A stretch of DNA of 64,000 bases from Przewalskia tangutica (GCA_029844215.1 CM056736.1:54745562-54809561), one strand, 5' to 3'. Positions 1 to 12,126 are shown, numbered from the stretch's first letter. The notes: generated by a model not told the origin, from the sequence alone. Made by a program: numbers and translations.

Positions 1-1379
1 CTTAGCGCCTCGAGTCGGCCTAGTCAATGGTGCGAAGATAGAATCAAACTTCTACGAACCGCCGATAATAACTGCGAGGCCCGTAAAGCTGCGAACCTCT
101 GTAGGAGTAGTAGGTCTAGGCCAAGTCCTCGCCTCGATCTTGGCGTATCCACTCGAATGCCATCGGCCAAACAATATGCCCAAGAAAAGCCACCAAGCTA
201 ACCAAAACTCACATTTGGAAAACTTGGCGTATAGCTGCTGGTCGAGAACTGTCGGCAAGATCGCCAAATGCTCGCATGCTCTGCTCTGGCGAGAATAAAC
301 CAAGATATCATCAATGAACACTATCACAAACGTGTCCAAAATGGTTTGAACACTCGGTTCATCAAATCCATGAATACCACGAGCATTTGTCAACCCAAAA
401 GACATGACCACGAACTCATAATGCGTCACGGTCCGAATGCGATCTAGGGACATCCACCTCTCGACTCGCACTGATGATAGCCCGACGCAGATCAATCTTG
501 GAGAAACATCTCGCGCCGCAACCGGTCGAACAAATCATCAATCACGGAAGGGTATTCGTTCTTAATGGTCACCTTGTTCACCGCTGTAATCAACACACAT
601 GCGCGGCGTCGCCCTTCTTCACGAACAATACGGCGCTCCCGGGGAGAAACACTAGGCTTGATGAAGCCCTTCTCCAAAGAAATCTCTCACCTGGTCCTTG
701 ACTCTCTCAACTTCGGCAGTGCCATTACGTATGGCGGAATGGAAATAGCCAGTGTCCGCAACACGTCTATACAAAACTCAATCTCCTCGGGAGGATACGG
801 GAGGTCGCCTGAAACACGCCTCGGGAACTCTCGACCATCGGCGATCAAAATCTGGTACCGCGACTTGAGATCAAACACCCGAACGAGATGGTAGATATAC
901 CCTTCGCACCATCTTCCTAGCCTCGAGGTAAGAAATAAACTTACCGCCGGCGTCTGATGTTCCTCCCACACAACAACCGGCCTCGTGAAACTGGAACCGC
1001 ACTACTCTCTCGGCGGATCTACATTGGCGTAGCAAGAAGCTAGCCAATCCATACCCATGATCACATCGAAATCGGTCATGTCCAACTCTATCAAGTCGGC
1101 CAGTCGACGACGCAAATGGTCACCGGACAAGCCCTATATACCCGCCGAGCTACCACCGAATCACCCATGGCGTAGCTACCTCGAAAGGGTCCATGGACTC
1201 GTGCTCTATCCCTATCCTACTAGCAATAAGGGAGATATATAGGGCGAGTAGAACCGGATCTATCAAGGCATACACATCAAATCGGCCCGATAAGGTACTG
1301 TGGCGACATCGGTGAGGCCTCACGATCTGCCCGCTGGACAAGGCATAAATGCGGTTACGAGGACCGCTAGAATCTGGAC
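1..1379 (-). pseudogene. T3 pol fragment: protease and reverse transcriptase
   Basis: Would encode the aspartic protease that matures the polyprotein and the polymerase that copies element RNA into DNA. Open pieces in several frames carry family landmarks. The protease signature FDVYALIDP lies near 1250-1280, with the following GST residues damaged. Next come remnants of the RT entry region (EKGFIKPSVSP near 640-677) and the catalytic segment FIDDILVYSRQS near 283-320, with the two aspartates intact, followed by the thumb motif LYAKFSKCEFWL near 200-235. Compared with T2 over the same stretch, breaks fall mainly at CTG/CAG sites, so the disruption may be partly sequencing error. The left end is cut by the window. 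Confidence 0.85.
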
Positions 1380-2187
1380 CCGCGCCACGACCTGCGCGAC
1401 CTGCTGGTCCATGAGTACCACGCCTCGGGCGTGTAATCAGAGGGACGAAGAACCGAGCGAACTCGTAGGTGAGCCCTACCACCGCCGGTCGGACGATCCG
1501 CCAAAGTGACCTGCGGCCAATCGTAACAAGCTCGGCGATACCACACTTCGTAATGGGATCTACCGCATCGGCCACACCGAGGGTGGTCTCGATCGCCGCA
1601 CCTCTTTGCTCGACGTCCAAGCCACGGGGCCACAGTGCGCCCTCGAATACTCTGGCGTGCGAGGGCGGTGCGAGGAGTGCTCAGCCGGCGTGGTGCAAAT
1701 CTAGGCTAACTGAGGCCGCCACCACGATAGCCACCAAAAGACCCTCCCGCCCCGCCTTCTGCTGCTGTCAACTCGTCGGCTTACGCTCGCCGCATCAGCG
1801 CGTGAGCGCATCTGGGTAATATCCATGCTCGGTGAAGAGCCACCCGCACAAGACTTCGACCATATAATCATCTAGCCGGTGACGTAACGATGCACCACAT
1901 CCTCCATATACGCTACAACGCAGGGACATATCGAGCCAACGAATCAAACTCAACGTTGTACTCCCTAACTGTGCGTCCTCTCTGCCTCAGCAACAAAAAT
2001 CTATCGGCCCGTGCCCTCCTCATCTGTGGAGGCAAGAAGTGAGTGAGAAAGGCCTCCGAAAACTCGTCCCATACTGCTGGAGGCGCATGCTCTCCCCGGG
2101 AAAGCTCCCACGAATCAAACCAATCGACTGCGGTATCACGCAGCCGATGAGAACCGAAGGTCACAGACTCGGTCTCCGAAGCCTTGA
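1380..2187 (-). pseudogene. T3 gag, middle and C-terminal part
   Basis: Part of the capsid/nucleocapsid protein that packages element RNA. The 83-residue open piece at 1913-2164 carries the retrotransposon gag core, including DTAVDWFDSWELSRGEHAPP and FLPPQMRRARADRFLLLRQ, matching T2 and T1 closely. Further left the sequence encodes the basic, glutamine-rich linker and the remains of the zinc-knuckle region, but frameshifts prevent one reading frame. The N-terminal half is at 11581-12014, across the N1 insertion. Confidence 0.85.
2183..2187. repeat. Target-site duplication CTTGA, left copy (N1)
   Basis: Five bases CTTGA directly before the N1 terminus TGTCACGACC, matching 11581-11585 exactly. 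Five bases is the usual duplication for Ty3/gypsy integrases. The flanks are consecutive T3 gag sequence. Confidence 0.92.
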
Positions 2188-3977
2188 TGTCACGACCCGA
2201 TTCCGGGCCCGTGACTGGTGCCTTACCCCGGGCACCCTAGTGATACAACATCAGAGTAATCAGCGGAACTTAAAACGATACAAGACATATTATGAAATAT
2301 GAAACAATAATCTGAGAAAAACTTGCCTTTCGGCATATATGTAAATAACAACTTTTTCAACATGAACAGTTTAATCCTTTTTACAAACCCTGCCCACAAC
2401 AGTACTACAGACCTCTACGAATGATATGACAACAACGACGGGACAGGGCCCCGTGCCTCGAATGTAAGCACCTCTGACAACAGGACTATACTAAGACAAG
2501 CCTCGGAGAACGGAGCTTTCCCAGCTGACGTGACCACTAAGAGCGAGGATCAACGATCGCGGTGTACCTTTACCTGCGGCATGAACGCAGCCCCCCGAAG
2601 GAGGTCGATAACAAAAATGCAGTATGTGAATCGAAAATCGTAAATGAAATCATAGCGATCTATATAAAGCGGGAGACATGTATGATAACAAAACTACGAT
2701 TCCTGATAAACAAGCAAATCATATCAAGTCGAGGACTCACGCCTCAAGTCATCACTAAATATAACAATGGGTCTCACGCCCACAATATCAATCATGCGTG
2801 GAATACCTTCCTCACCGCCAGCTGGCGGTTTATGATATAAAAGCACCAAGAACACATGAACACGGTGTCCCACGTGCCATAATGAAACGCATGAGGTAAG
2901 TGCGAAGGCATAGCCGATTACTAACACCTACGGTACCAACAAGGTCATGAATCAGATCATAAGATGCGTCTGGGCCGTCACATGATCAAAGCCGCCACTT
3001 GCCCGCGGTATCTAATGCGCGCGTCTAGCCACGAACTTTCCGCGACTCGCATAGGCCAATCTCATCGGCCGCATGAGGTATTCCCGCGTCGGTAGCTACT
3101 CCCGGCATCGTCACGACGCGATCCGCGTGGCCACATGGACCGCATGCCCATAAAGGAAGCACACTAACACGGAACTCGTAGCTCGCGTAGGCCCCGGGAC
3201 TGCGTGAGGTATTCTCGAATCATAGGTCCATCGACCGCTGAGTCTACCCGCGTCGGAGGCGCTTAACCGGAATCATCTCAAGAGATGAGTGATGTAAAAT
3301 ACTAACACAACAGCTTATCGTTAAGCAACATAAGCACAACAAAGGAAAACCCCTTTACACAACATCACAAGATACTAACACACGTAGCATCCTAGCATGT
3401 TTACTTATCAATCAACAAGAAAGTATTACAAGGCTATCACAAACCAACACAATCAAGTTATACACACAAGGTACTTTAAGCTAACAAGTTCGGGTATCTA
3501 CCCCTAAAGTACTTCATACATTAAATCTTTTAAAAGATCCGTTGCTTTCACATAAGTCACACAATACCCGTAGTATAAAATAGAGTGACTGTCTTTTTAA
3601 TAAACCAAAACACTTACCTTTGTAAAATCAAGTAACAACATTATTTTCCAAACGTCCAAGTTTGCCTAATTTCAAATGTTCACGTTTCTTATTTTAGAAA
3701 GGTTTCGTAGTTCATAGTCTTATTCATTTAAGAATATAATTCTCTTTTAAAACAATCTGAGAAACATAAGTCTTATATGTGAGTAGGATATTCTTGTTTA
3801 TAACAATCTTATTACAGCAGCCGTGATCTAGGAAATATCATTTTGTCTCATCTTAGCTTCTATGCAGATGGAAGTTTCTACTGGTTTTAATAATACTTAA
3901 TTAGTCAAAACATTTCCTTTTATTAACGTATTGCAGTGGTTTGTCGATACATTCGATTTCGAAATCAGTAAAACATT

Positions 3978-4025
3978 CTTAAGCCGTTATACCTAACTTC
4001 CCATAAAGCTAGTATAACTCTTAAG
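3978..4025 (-). other. LTR hairpin 1, N1 3' LTR
   Basis: Outer arms CTTAAG/CTTAAG, inner arms GTTATAC (3986-3992) and GTATAAC (4012-4018), and a 19-nt loop (3993-4011) that contains CTTTATGGGAAGTT when read on the element strand. The same layout occurs in every Tekay-type LTR in the window. Confidence 0.72.
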
Positions 4026-4177
4026 TTTTGCAAAAACCAAGTATTACTTCTTCTTTCAAAATGATTCAAAAATCTTTTGAAATACTTCAAGTTCTTTATT
4101 AACACATAACAAGCCAGTTATAGTTCAAATCAGTTACCTTTTAAAGACCACAAGTATTTTCTTACCAACATAAAGTC

Positions 4178-4210
4178 ATTATAACCAACTTCCCATAAAG
4201 CCGTTATAAC
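4178..4210 (-). other. LTR hairpin 2, N1 3' LTR
   Basis: Second copy of the same loop core, with arms ATTATAAC (4178-4185) and GTTATAAC (4203-4210). The outermost pair is lost here but intact in the other N1 LTR. Confidence 0.6.
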
Positions 4211-5625
4211 ACTTTATGTTTTAAACCAATCAAATACGTTTAGCACGCACGCGTCACCGCACTACATAGTTCACACATATCATGCTAGAAGAGATAGGAA
4301 GAGGTTCACATACCTCGCGACGAGTATCGACTAATAGCAAAACGCTCAAGTACTTCCAACCGTCGGCTACTCCTGCCCAAGTAGATCGCGCCACACGTAG
4401 TACTTCAACCTATAAGGCCACAAGGCGCTTATTAACATTTAGATCTCATCGTAGAACATTCTACCGAAAATTCGAGACCTCCCCACAACAGCGTAAATCT
4501 CCTCCTCTATCGAGGTCGGCTACCAAGCCAACCAGGGGGGGGGTTATACGTCTAACCCTAACGGGTACAATTCTACCCCACGGTACTACTACACAAGTCT
4601 ACTGTAATACAGCCCTATGTAATTACAGTTCAGTATTCTTCTTTAAATTCGGGCTTAAGTCGCAAGACATTGCCGTAAGTATTATTCAGGCTTAAGTCAA
4701 AAGACATTGCCGATAACTACGTTCAGTTCTATATACAGTATACTTCAACTATATATTCTAACAATATGTAATTTCCAATTACAATAGAGGGACAAGATGA
4801 TTACCTCGATAAGCCCATAATTATCCTAGTTAAAGTCGATCCTGGGCAATCGTTTAGCTCCAACTCAGCGCTCAACCCGCTCTAAACCACCCTTAGAAGT
4901 TCTAACCAACTTCTACACAATACTCAACGGACTATGGAGATTTTCCTAGGGTTTCGGTTTTGTGGTGACGAAGTATAATAGTATTTCGGGCATTTTCAGA
5001 TAGGTATAACCTTAGAATACAACAAGGTATACGGCTAAGGTAATTTGGGCATTATAACAATACTTTTGAGAGTATTTCTACACCACAAAGGGGTATTATA
5101 CGAAAGCAACTAGGCAGGGGTACCCCACGGCCACACTACTAGGAGGCGCTACTCTCGGCCAAGGGGCCTCACGAAATGGGGAGGAGCTCTCAAGACTTAG
5201 AGATTTTTGGATGAAGAAGTCTTCAAAGGGAAGGGGTATTTATAGGTCAAGTGAAGGCCAACCAATGGCCAAGATCTTGCCAAGTGCAAGGCAAGTGTAG
5301 GGCAAGATTCACCCACGTGTCCTCGACCAACTAACACACAAAATATCCTACCAACTACACCTCTCCATTTCGTCCAATCTGAGCCCTTACGTCCGCAATG
5401 GGAGGGTGCCAGTGGCGCCCTCTTGTTGGCCCAACACGTTCGTCTCTCGGAAAAATCCGCAAAAATTAAAAATGACATAGCGGAAATTCCCTACGAAAGC
5501 CGTGAAAACGTTTCATTAAAAACGACTCTAAGCGTGTTGTGAACAAAATTAATTCGGCCAAGCCTTAGTACAAGTTTCAAATTTTCTACGCACGCCCCAC
5601 GCATACTCAAAATACGGGTATAACA

Positions 5626-5638
5626 TTCTCCTCCTTAG
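5626..5638 (-). other. N1 polypurine tract
   Basis: On the element strand the bases just upstream of the 3' LTR read TAAGGAGGAGAA, a purine run of the kind that primes plus-strand DNA synthesis. N2, T1 and T4 have matching tracts in the same place. Confidence 0.8.
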
Positions 5639-7280
5639 AAACATTCGTCCTGAATGTTCCTTATAAGTCTCAAAACAAACGCGCGCCAGTATAGTCTTCA
5701 CTACTATACTTACGAGAACAATCCTGCCACAGCTGCACCTGCGTAAATACTTACATCAAAGTCCACGAGGAAACACCTCTAATCATCACCACAAAACACT
5801 CCTCACCGGGGTCTAAAATATACTTCCTTCGCACCTTCTCTTTACAAAAGAAATGATCACATCTATGCCCGCCATACATGCTCGCTTCTCTCTTTACTCG
5901 TCGTAGATACCACTTTGTCACTTTGCCTGAGGCATTAACCTTCTCAGGCGACCCAACAAATGGTACCACTTTTGTCACTTTGTCGCGAGCCTTGCTCCGA
6001 CGACCCAACAAATGGTACCGGCCGCTGCGACCCTCGAGGTGTCGTGACACTCGAACTCTTACCACATTACGATCGGCCGGTTTCCAAGACTGGGGTTACT
6101 ATCTCTAACGTGGTCATCATTAGCGGGAACACTGATGGATTCTCCGATACTTTCCGATCATAACAATACGAAAAGACGGACGTCTCGCCTCCTAAGTCGG
6201 ACGGCAAAGCTATCATATAGGCAACCGGCCTATCCTTCACATGAACTCAAAGGGCCCCAGTAACACGGGCTAAGTTCCTCTGTCATACCAAAACTCGTCA
6301 CACCTAACCACGGTCTGGGAACAAGCTGAACCAATGCGAACCTTGCCGACATCGAACCAATCGGCCGCAACTTACACTTCCGCCCTTACAAGGCTTCATA
6401 AGGCGATATCCGAACACGAAATGGTAGCTTAAACACTTCCTCCACAGAGACAACAATCCCACGACTACCTCGAGATACACATCGCCAGGGCGAATGCGAT
6501 CGAGACTCACCGAGTTCCTAACCTTGCTCGGCAAAACCTCCGAAAAAGAAGCGGTAGTAACACAGGCTCCATGCGTCTTAAGGTGTAGGTAGGCACCTCG
6601 TGCAGCCCTACAACCTTTCGATAACTCAACACCAGTAAACGGTCTCCGAAGAACACGATGGGCTGCCCCATCGGCCCGACCACCGGTCGAACGCATCCAC
6701 GAACTCGCTCATTTGGTTAACTAAACTTGGGCCTAACATCCTCACAACCCTAACACAAGCCGGGACCACCACACCCCGACCCCACCACCAACCTACCGCG
6801 GGTTGACCGCAACGTGGCCTCAACCCGACCCAACGCGCACAATACTAGCTCGATCCGGAACAATCTCACTAATCACGTTTGAAAACCTGGCGGTCTTCTT
6901 AGCTCAACTACCCCCTTTCATTCCACACTACTAGGGACCTATCCCAACATAACTCACGTGCACTATGCACTCCGATAAGGGTCAAACATAACACTACACC
7001 TTTTCTCGAGACGGCCTCACCTCTAAGGTCTTTACGTAAAAGCTCTAAGGCTCACACCTTCTCTATCCCCAAAATCTTACTCTGTTAAACAACCATGATC
7101 TAATCACGACTAACACACCGCTATCGTAACATAGCACTTAAGGTATACTCACCTTATCACACATACCGATCTCTGAGGGTTAAAGATATATCTATATCTA
7201 TCTTCACTCCCTTAGTCGTTCTAATCAAACTCGCCACGTAGGGCTCATAGCTACAAGATGACGAACTACCCACCGATCCA
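5639..7280 (-). pseudogene. N1 degenerate integrase C-terminus
   Basis: About 1.6 kb between the gag-like remnant and the polypurine tract. No long open frame remains. Short minus-strand pieces in N1 and its sister copy in N2 (51306-52900) resemble the end of the chromovirus integrase: an SADNRR-like stretch, then a GKYRDPS..FPV stretch (N2 51426-51737) corresponding to LRKCIGDPSRVHPI in T1. I infer that this is a heavily diverged integrase tail and former chromodomain region. No HHCC zinc finger or DDE catalytic core is visible. Assignment rests on positional and patchy sequence similarity, so a profile search should decide. Confidence 0.5.
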
Positions 7281-7974
7281 CGAAGGCTAAGTCCTCCTAC
7301 AAGGACACCCCATCGACATCAGACCCGGACGGTCATAGGTACAACAAGTACCAACTAAAATACGACATTCCCTAATGACGTCATCCTGTGTGAACGGAAG
7401 CCACGGAGTTCGACCAACTCCTCGCACACCCGAACGCCCCGAAATCGTGGAAGACCACTCGCGGCGGAGGTGCATATCTAATCTGCTGGTGAGGCGACTC
7501 GCCTCGAAAGTTACTAAAGGACCTTGCTGCTCTGGCCCTCTCCTGCTGTCCTTTGTTAACCCGTAAATCTCTACGTTTCTTGGCCTGCTGCGCATAAGCC
7601 CGTACACAGGCCATGCTCAAGCCTAACTGAAGAATTACTCTTGCACAACCCTCTCTTAGATAGTCATCAAGACCCGTGGTACATCGGTATACTCTCTGGT
7701 AGCCACATCCATAGCTAGTAACAGGGTCGTCTTCTTTGCACTCTATATTCACTGTTCCCGGTCGTGGAACTGAAGGTTCAAATATCATGGCCGCAGTGGG
7801 AACTGCCGCTGCCGTGCCAAACTCTGCTGGGGCTAGTGACGTCGCAAAACTCCCCGAATGAAGCACTACCCTAGGTAATGATTGGGCCTGTGCCCTCGCC
7901 ACCCCCTGAACTCTACTCGCAGCTCCCTCGGCTGCCTTGCCCTCCTGGGCCCGGGTTGCCCTACGCGGAGGCAT
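7281..7974 (-). CDS. N1 shortened gag-like protein
   Basis: A 197-residue open frame (7974 to 7381) beginning MPPRRATRAQEGKAAEGAAS, the conserved start of gag in this group (T1 opens MPPRKATAAQKGKAAEG). The core domain found in T1-T3 is missing, and the frame passes to a stretch containing TGLDDYLREGCARVILQLG, which corresponds to the gag segment after that core, then a basic glutamine-rich region. This looks like an in-frame deletion derivative that keeps both ends of the N-terminal half. Whether it is translated is unknown. It may survive because the RNA segment is needed for packaging. The frame is damaged after about residue 170. Confidence 0.6.
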
Positions 7975-8084
7975 AACGGTAAGGGAAAGAAATACGTCAG
8001 AGGGTCCAACTTACAACACAGCTCTAAGGCACGATCTCAGAGTGAGAAGAATAGAAACCAATCCTAAATACCCTATAGCCTCAT

Positions 8085-8118
8085 GATTATTGGTGTGGTG
8101 CACAACACACCGATAATC
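8085..8118 (-). other. Leader hairpin with GUGCAC loop, N1
   Basis: 34-nt imperfect palindrome between primer site and gag start. Arms are GAUUAU/AUAAUC and GGUGUG/CACACC, with one C-A mismatch and an 8-nt loop UUGUGCAC. The palindrome GTGCAC is at 8098-8103. Identical in T2 and T3. Confidence 0.75.
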
Positions 8119-8163
8119 AAGACTCTACTGGATACGGTCTGTAGACACTTTCCGAGGATTAAT

Positions 8164-8175
8164 CGCTCGATACCA
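8164..8175 (-). other. N1 primer-binding site (initiator Met tRNA)
   Basis: Damaged form of TGGTATCAGAGC, four bases inside the 5' LTR. N2, T1 and T3 carry it intact in the same position, so the missing T of CTG is probably sequence erosion. Confidence 0.75.
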
Positions 8176-9937
8176 CTTTTGTCACGACCGATTAAGACGT
8201 GATCGTGCCTTACCCCGGGCACCCTAGTGATACAACATCAGAGTAATCAGCGGAACTTAAAACGATACAAGACATATTATGAAATATGAAACAATAATCT
8301 GAGAAAAACTTGCCTTTCGGCATATATGTAAATAACAACTTTTTCAACATGAACAGTTTAATCCTTTTTACAAACCCCGCTTGGCGATACTCTGCACTTC
8401 TACGAATGATATGACAACGACGGACGGGGCCGTCATACCTCGAATGTAAGCACCTACAACAGGGGACTATACGAAGACAAGCCTCCGAGAAACGGAGTTT
8501 TCCCAACCGACGTGACCCTTAGAGCGAGGATCAACGATCGGTGTACCTTTACTGCGGCATGACGCAGCCCGAAGGTCGATCACAACAGTCGAGTATGTGG
8601 CTGAAAATCGTAAATGAAATCATAGCGATCTATATAAAGCGAGAGACATGTATGATAACAAAACTACGATTCCTGATAAACAGCGATCATATCAAGTCGT
8701 GGACTCGCCCTCAAGTCATCACTCAAATATAACAATGGGTCTCACGCCTACAATATCAATCATGCGTGGAATACCTTCTCACCGGCAGCTTTATGATATA
8801 AAGCACCAAGGAACACACATGAACACGGGTCCCACGTGCCATAATGAAACGTCTGGGGTAAGTACGAAGGCATAGCCGACTACTAACACCACAGTACCAA
8901 CAAGGTCATGAAGCGTATCATAAGATCTGTCTGGGCCGTCACATGATCAAAGCGGCCACTTGCCCGCGATATCTAATGCGCGTCTAGCCACGAACTTTCC
9001 GCACTCGCATAGGCCAATCTCATCGCCCGCATGAGGTATTCCCGCATCGAGGGTAGCTACTCCCGGCATCGCCCCGGACTTCGCGATCGCGTGGCCACAT
9101 GGACCGCATGCCCATAAAGGACGACACTAACACGGAACTCTCGTAGCTCGCATAGGCCCACAGGACTGCGAGGTATTCTCGAATCATAGGTCCATCGACC
9201 ACTGAAGTCTACCCGCATCGGAGGCGCTTAACCCGGAATCATCTCAAGATGAGTGATGTAAACTACTAACACAACAACTTATCGTTAAGCAACATAAGCA
9301 CAACAAAGGAAAACCCCTTTACACAACATCACAAGATACTAACACACGTAGCATCCTAGCATGTTTACTTATCAATCAACAAGAAAGTATTACAAGGCTA
9401 TCACAAAACAACACAATCAAGTTATACACACAAGGTACTTTAAGCTAACAAGTTCGGGTATCTACCCCTAAAGTACTTCATACATTAAATCTTTTAAAAG
9501 ATCCGTTGCTTTCACATAAGTCACACAATACCCGTAGTATAAAATAGAGTGGATGTCTTTTAAATAAACCAAAACACTTACCTTTGTAAAATCAAGTAAC
9601 AACATTATTTTCCAAACGTCCAAGTTTGCCTAATTTCAAATGTTCACGTTTCTTATTTTAGAAAGGTTTCGTAGTTCATAGTCTTATTCATTTAAGAATA
9701 TAATTCTCTTTTAAAACAATCTGAGAAACATAAGTCTTATATGTGAATAGGATATTCTTGTTTATAACAATCTTATTACAGCAGCCGTGATCTAGGAAAT
9801 ATCATTTTGTCTCATCTTAGCTTCTATGCAGATGGAAGTTTCTCTTGGTTTTAATAATACTTAATTAGTCAAAACATTTCCTTTTATTAACTGCGATGGT
9901 TTGTCGACACATTCGATTTCCAAATCAAGAAAACATT

Positions 9938-9985
9938 CTTAAGCCGTTATACCTAACTTCCCATAAAGCTAGTATAACTCTTAAG
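9938..9985 (-). other. LTR hairpin 1, N1 5' LTR
   Basis: Arms CTTAAG/CTTAAG and GTTATAC (9946-9952)/GTATAAC (9972-9978) around the 19-nt loop. Confidence 0.72.
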
Positions 9986-10137
9986 TTTTGCAATAACCAA
10001 GTATTACTTCTTCTTTCAAAATGATTCAAAAATCTTTTGAAATACTTCAAGTTCTTTATTAACACATAACAAGCCAGTTATAGTTCAAATCAGTTACCTT
10101 TTAAAGACCACAAGTATTTTCTTACCAACATAAAGTC

Positions 10138-10170
10138 GTTATAACCAACTTCCCATAAAGCCGTTATAAC
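10138..10170 (-). other. LTR hairpin 2, N1 5' LTR
   Basis: Arms GTTATAAC (10138-10145) and GTTATAAC (10163-10170), flanked by AAAGT/ACTTT that could extend the stem. The loop core is the same as in hairpin 1. Confidence 0.65.
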
Positions 10171-11194
10171 ACTTTATGTTTTAAACCAATCAAATACGTT
10201 TAGCACACGCACGCCTACCGTACTACATAGTTCACACATATCATGCTAGAAGAGATAGGAAGAGGTTCACATACCTCGCGACGAGTATCGACTAATAGCA
10301 AAACGCTCAAGTACTTCCAACCGCTCGCTACTCCTAAGCCAAGTAGAACGCGCCACACGTAGTAATTCAAACTATACGGCCACAACGCGCTTATTAACAT
10401 TTAGATACAATCGTAGAACATTATACCGAAAATTCGGCAGCAACTCCCCCCCCCCCAGCAACAGCGTAAATCTCCTCCTCTATCGAGGCTACCAAGCCAA
10501 CCGGGGGTTATACGCCTAACCCTAACGGTACAATTCTACTCACGGTACTACTACACAAGTCTCGTAATACAGCCCTATGTAATTACGGTCAAGATTCTTC
10601 TTTAAATTCAGGCTTAAGTCGCAAGACATTGCTGTAAGTATTATTCGAAGCTTAAGTCAAAAGACATTGCCGATAACTACGTTCGATTCTATATATAATA
10701 TACTTTAACTATATATTCTAACAATATGTAATTTCCAATTACAATAGAGGACAAGATAATTACCTCGATAAGCCCATAATTATCCTAGTTAAAGTCGATC
10801 CTGGGCAATCGTTTAGCTCCAACTCCGTGCGCTCCAACCCGCTCCAAACTACCCTTAGAAGTTCTAACCAACTTCTACACAATACTCCAACGGACTATGG
10901 AGATTTTCCTAGGGTTTCGGTTTTGTAAGTATAATAGTATTTCCGGGCATTTTCAGATAGGTATAACCTTAGAATACAACAAGGTATACGGCTAAGGTAA
11001 TTTGGGCATTATAACAATACTTTTGAGAGTATTTCTACACCACAAAGGGGGTATTATACGAAAGCAACTAGGCTAGGGGGTACCCACGCCACACTAGGAG
11101 GGGCGCTACTCTCGGCCAAGGGGGCCTCACGAAATGGGGAGGAGCTCTCAAGACTTAGAGATTTTTGGATGAAGAAGTCTTCAAAGGGAAGGGG

Positions 11195-11202
11195 TATTTA
11201 TA
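11195..11202 (-). promoter_or_regulatory. TATA box, N1 5' LTR
   Basis: TATAAATA on the minus strand, about 380 bp from the LTR start, in the conserved context that precedes a CCCC run in all family members. Confidence 0.7.
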
Positions 11203-11580
11203 GGTCAGTGAAGGCCAACCAATGGCCAAGATCTTGCCAAGTGCAAGGCAAGTGTAGGCCAAGATTCACCCACGTGTCCTTGACCAACTAACACAAAATA
11301 TCCTACCAACTACACCTCTCCATTTCGTCCAATCCGAGCCCGCCGTCGCTTGATGGGAGGGTGCCAGTGGCGCCTCTTGTTGGCCCAACACGTTTCCCTC
11401 TCGCAAAAATCCCCAAAAATTAAAAATGAAATACCCGGAAATTCCCCTACGAAAGTCGTGAAAACGTTTAGTCAAAACGACTCTAAACGGTGTTGTGAAC
11501 AAAATTAATTCGCCAAGCCTTAGTACAAGTTTCAAATTTTCTACGTGCGCCCCACGCATACTGCAAAATACGGTATAACA

Positions 11581-11585
11581 CTTGA
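11581..11585. repeat. Target-site duplication CTTGA, right copy (N1)
   Basis: Matches 2183-2187 exactly and directly follows the N1 terminus TATAACA. Confidence 0.92.
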
Positions 11586-12014
11586 TCACCCGCATGATCC
11601 TTCAGAATCGACGGATGAACTCCTGCGGATCATCCTCCGGCCTCGACCCGTAAAACTCTGGCGGGCTACAACTCAGGAAATCTCGTAGCCTCAAACTATC
11701 TGCCCTCGGGTGAACCACGAGTACTACTGGGGGAATCTGAATCGCCGCATCGGCTGTCCTCGTATGCTCCCACGATCACGGCGATGGCGGGCCATCTCTC
11801 TGTAACCTATCTCATCTGCTCCAGTGTGGGGTGGAGGTGTAGGTCTTGTGGTCTCGCCCATCGCTGCGCCTAAACCTCTCAGGGTTGGCGGCGTCGTGGA
11901 ACTCGCCGTCTCGGGTATAGACTGGGCCTGAGCCCTCGTGACTCTCGGTGTCATACTAGCAGCTCCTCACCGCTTTGCCTTGCCTCGGGCCCGGGTTGCC
12001 TTACGTGGAGGCAT
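11581..12014 (-). pseudogene. T3 gag N-terminal part
   Basis: Starts at the ATG at 12014-12012, in the same context as the gag starts of T1, T2 and N1. Encodes the variable N-terminal region (TPRVTRAQAQSIPETASSTT) and the beginning of the core up to the N1 insertion. Frames shift near 11720 and 11950. It continues at 2187 on the far side of N1. Confidence 0.85.
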
Positions 12015-12126
12015 AACTGTTACAGAAAAGGAGTACGTTAGAGGGGTCCAACCTATAACACAGCTCTAAAGCACGATCTCAGAGTGAGAAGAATGGAAAC
12101 CAATCCTAAATATCCTATAGCCTCCT

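Larger units (their letters stand above)
1..2187 (-). mobile_element. T3, Tekay-type Ty3/gypsy element, downstream part
   Basis: Internal region of a minus-strand chromovirus, read from gag (right) through protease into reverse transcriptase (left), leaving the window inside the RT/RNase H connection. Its upstream part (gag start, leader, primer site, 5' LTR) lies at 11581-14735, because N1 (2188-11580) inserted into the gag. The target duplication CTTGA on both sides of N1, and the gag text that continues across it when compared with T2, show that the two parts are one element. RNase H, integrase and the 3' LTR must lie left of position 1. Frames are broken by many small losses at CAG and CTG sites. 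Confidence 0.88.
2188..5625 (-). repeat. N1 3' LTR
   Basis: 3,438 bp, paired with 8180-11580 (3,401 bp). The AT-rich central part (about 3290-4250 against 9240-10200) is nearly base-for-base identical, which suggests a recent insertion. The GC-rich end segments differ mainly by short losses at CAG/CTG/CCG. The LTR carries the two CTTTATGGGA-loop hairpins (3978-4025 and 4178-4210), a CCGCAT-rich degenerate repeat zone at about 2990-3250, and TATTTATA (a minus-strand TATA box) at 5237-5244. Confidence 0.92.
2188..11580 (-). mobile_element. N1, complete non-autonomous Tekay-type LTR element
   Basis: A full element of 9,393 bp on the minus strand: 5' LTR on the right (8180-11580), primer site, leader, gag-like and integrase-like remnants in only about 2.55 kb of internal sequence, polypurine tract and 3' LTR on the left (2188-5625). 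It starts TGTCACG and ends TATAACA as read on the plus strand, and has a perfect 5-bp duplication. Protease, RT and RNase H are absent and the central gag core is missing, so it must be moved by proteins supplied in trans. N2 (47826-57327) has the same architecture, so this is a family rather than a one-off deletion. Confidence 0.92.
8180..11580 (-). repeat. N1 5' LTR
   Basis: 3,401 bp with TG/CA-type ends. TATTTATA at 11195-11202 is the TATA box on the element strand. Hairpins 1 and 2 lie at 9938-9985 and 10138-10170, and CCGCAT-type repeats at about 8960-9240. About 1 kb longer than the T2/T3 LTRs, with the extra sequence mostly AT-rich. Confidence 0.92.
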
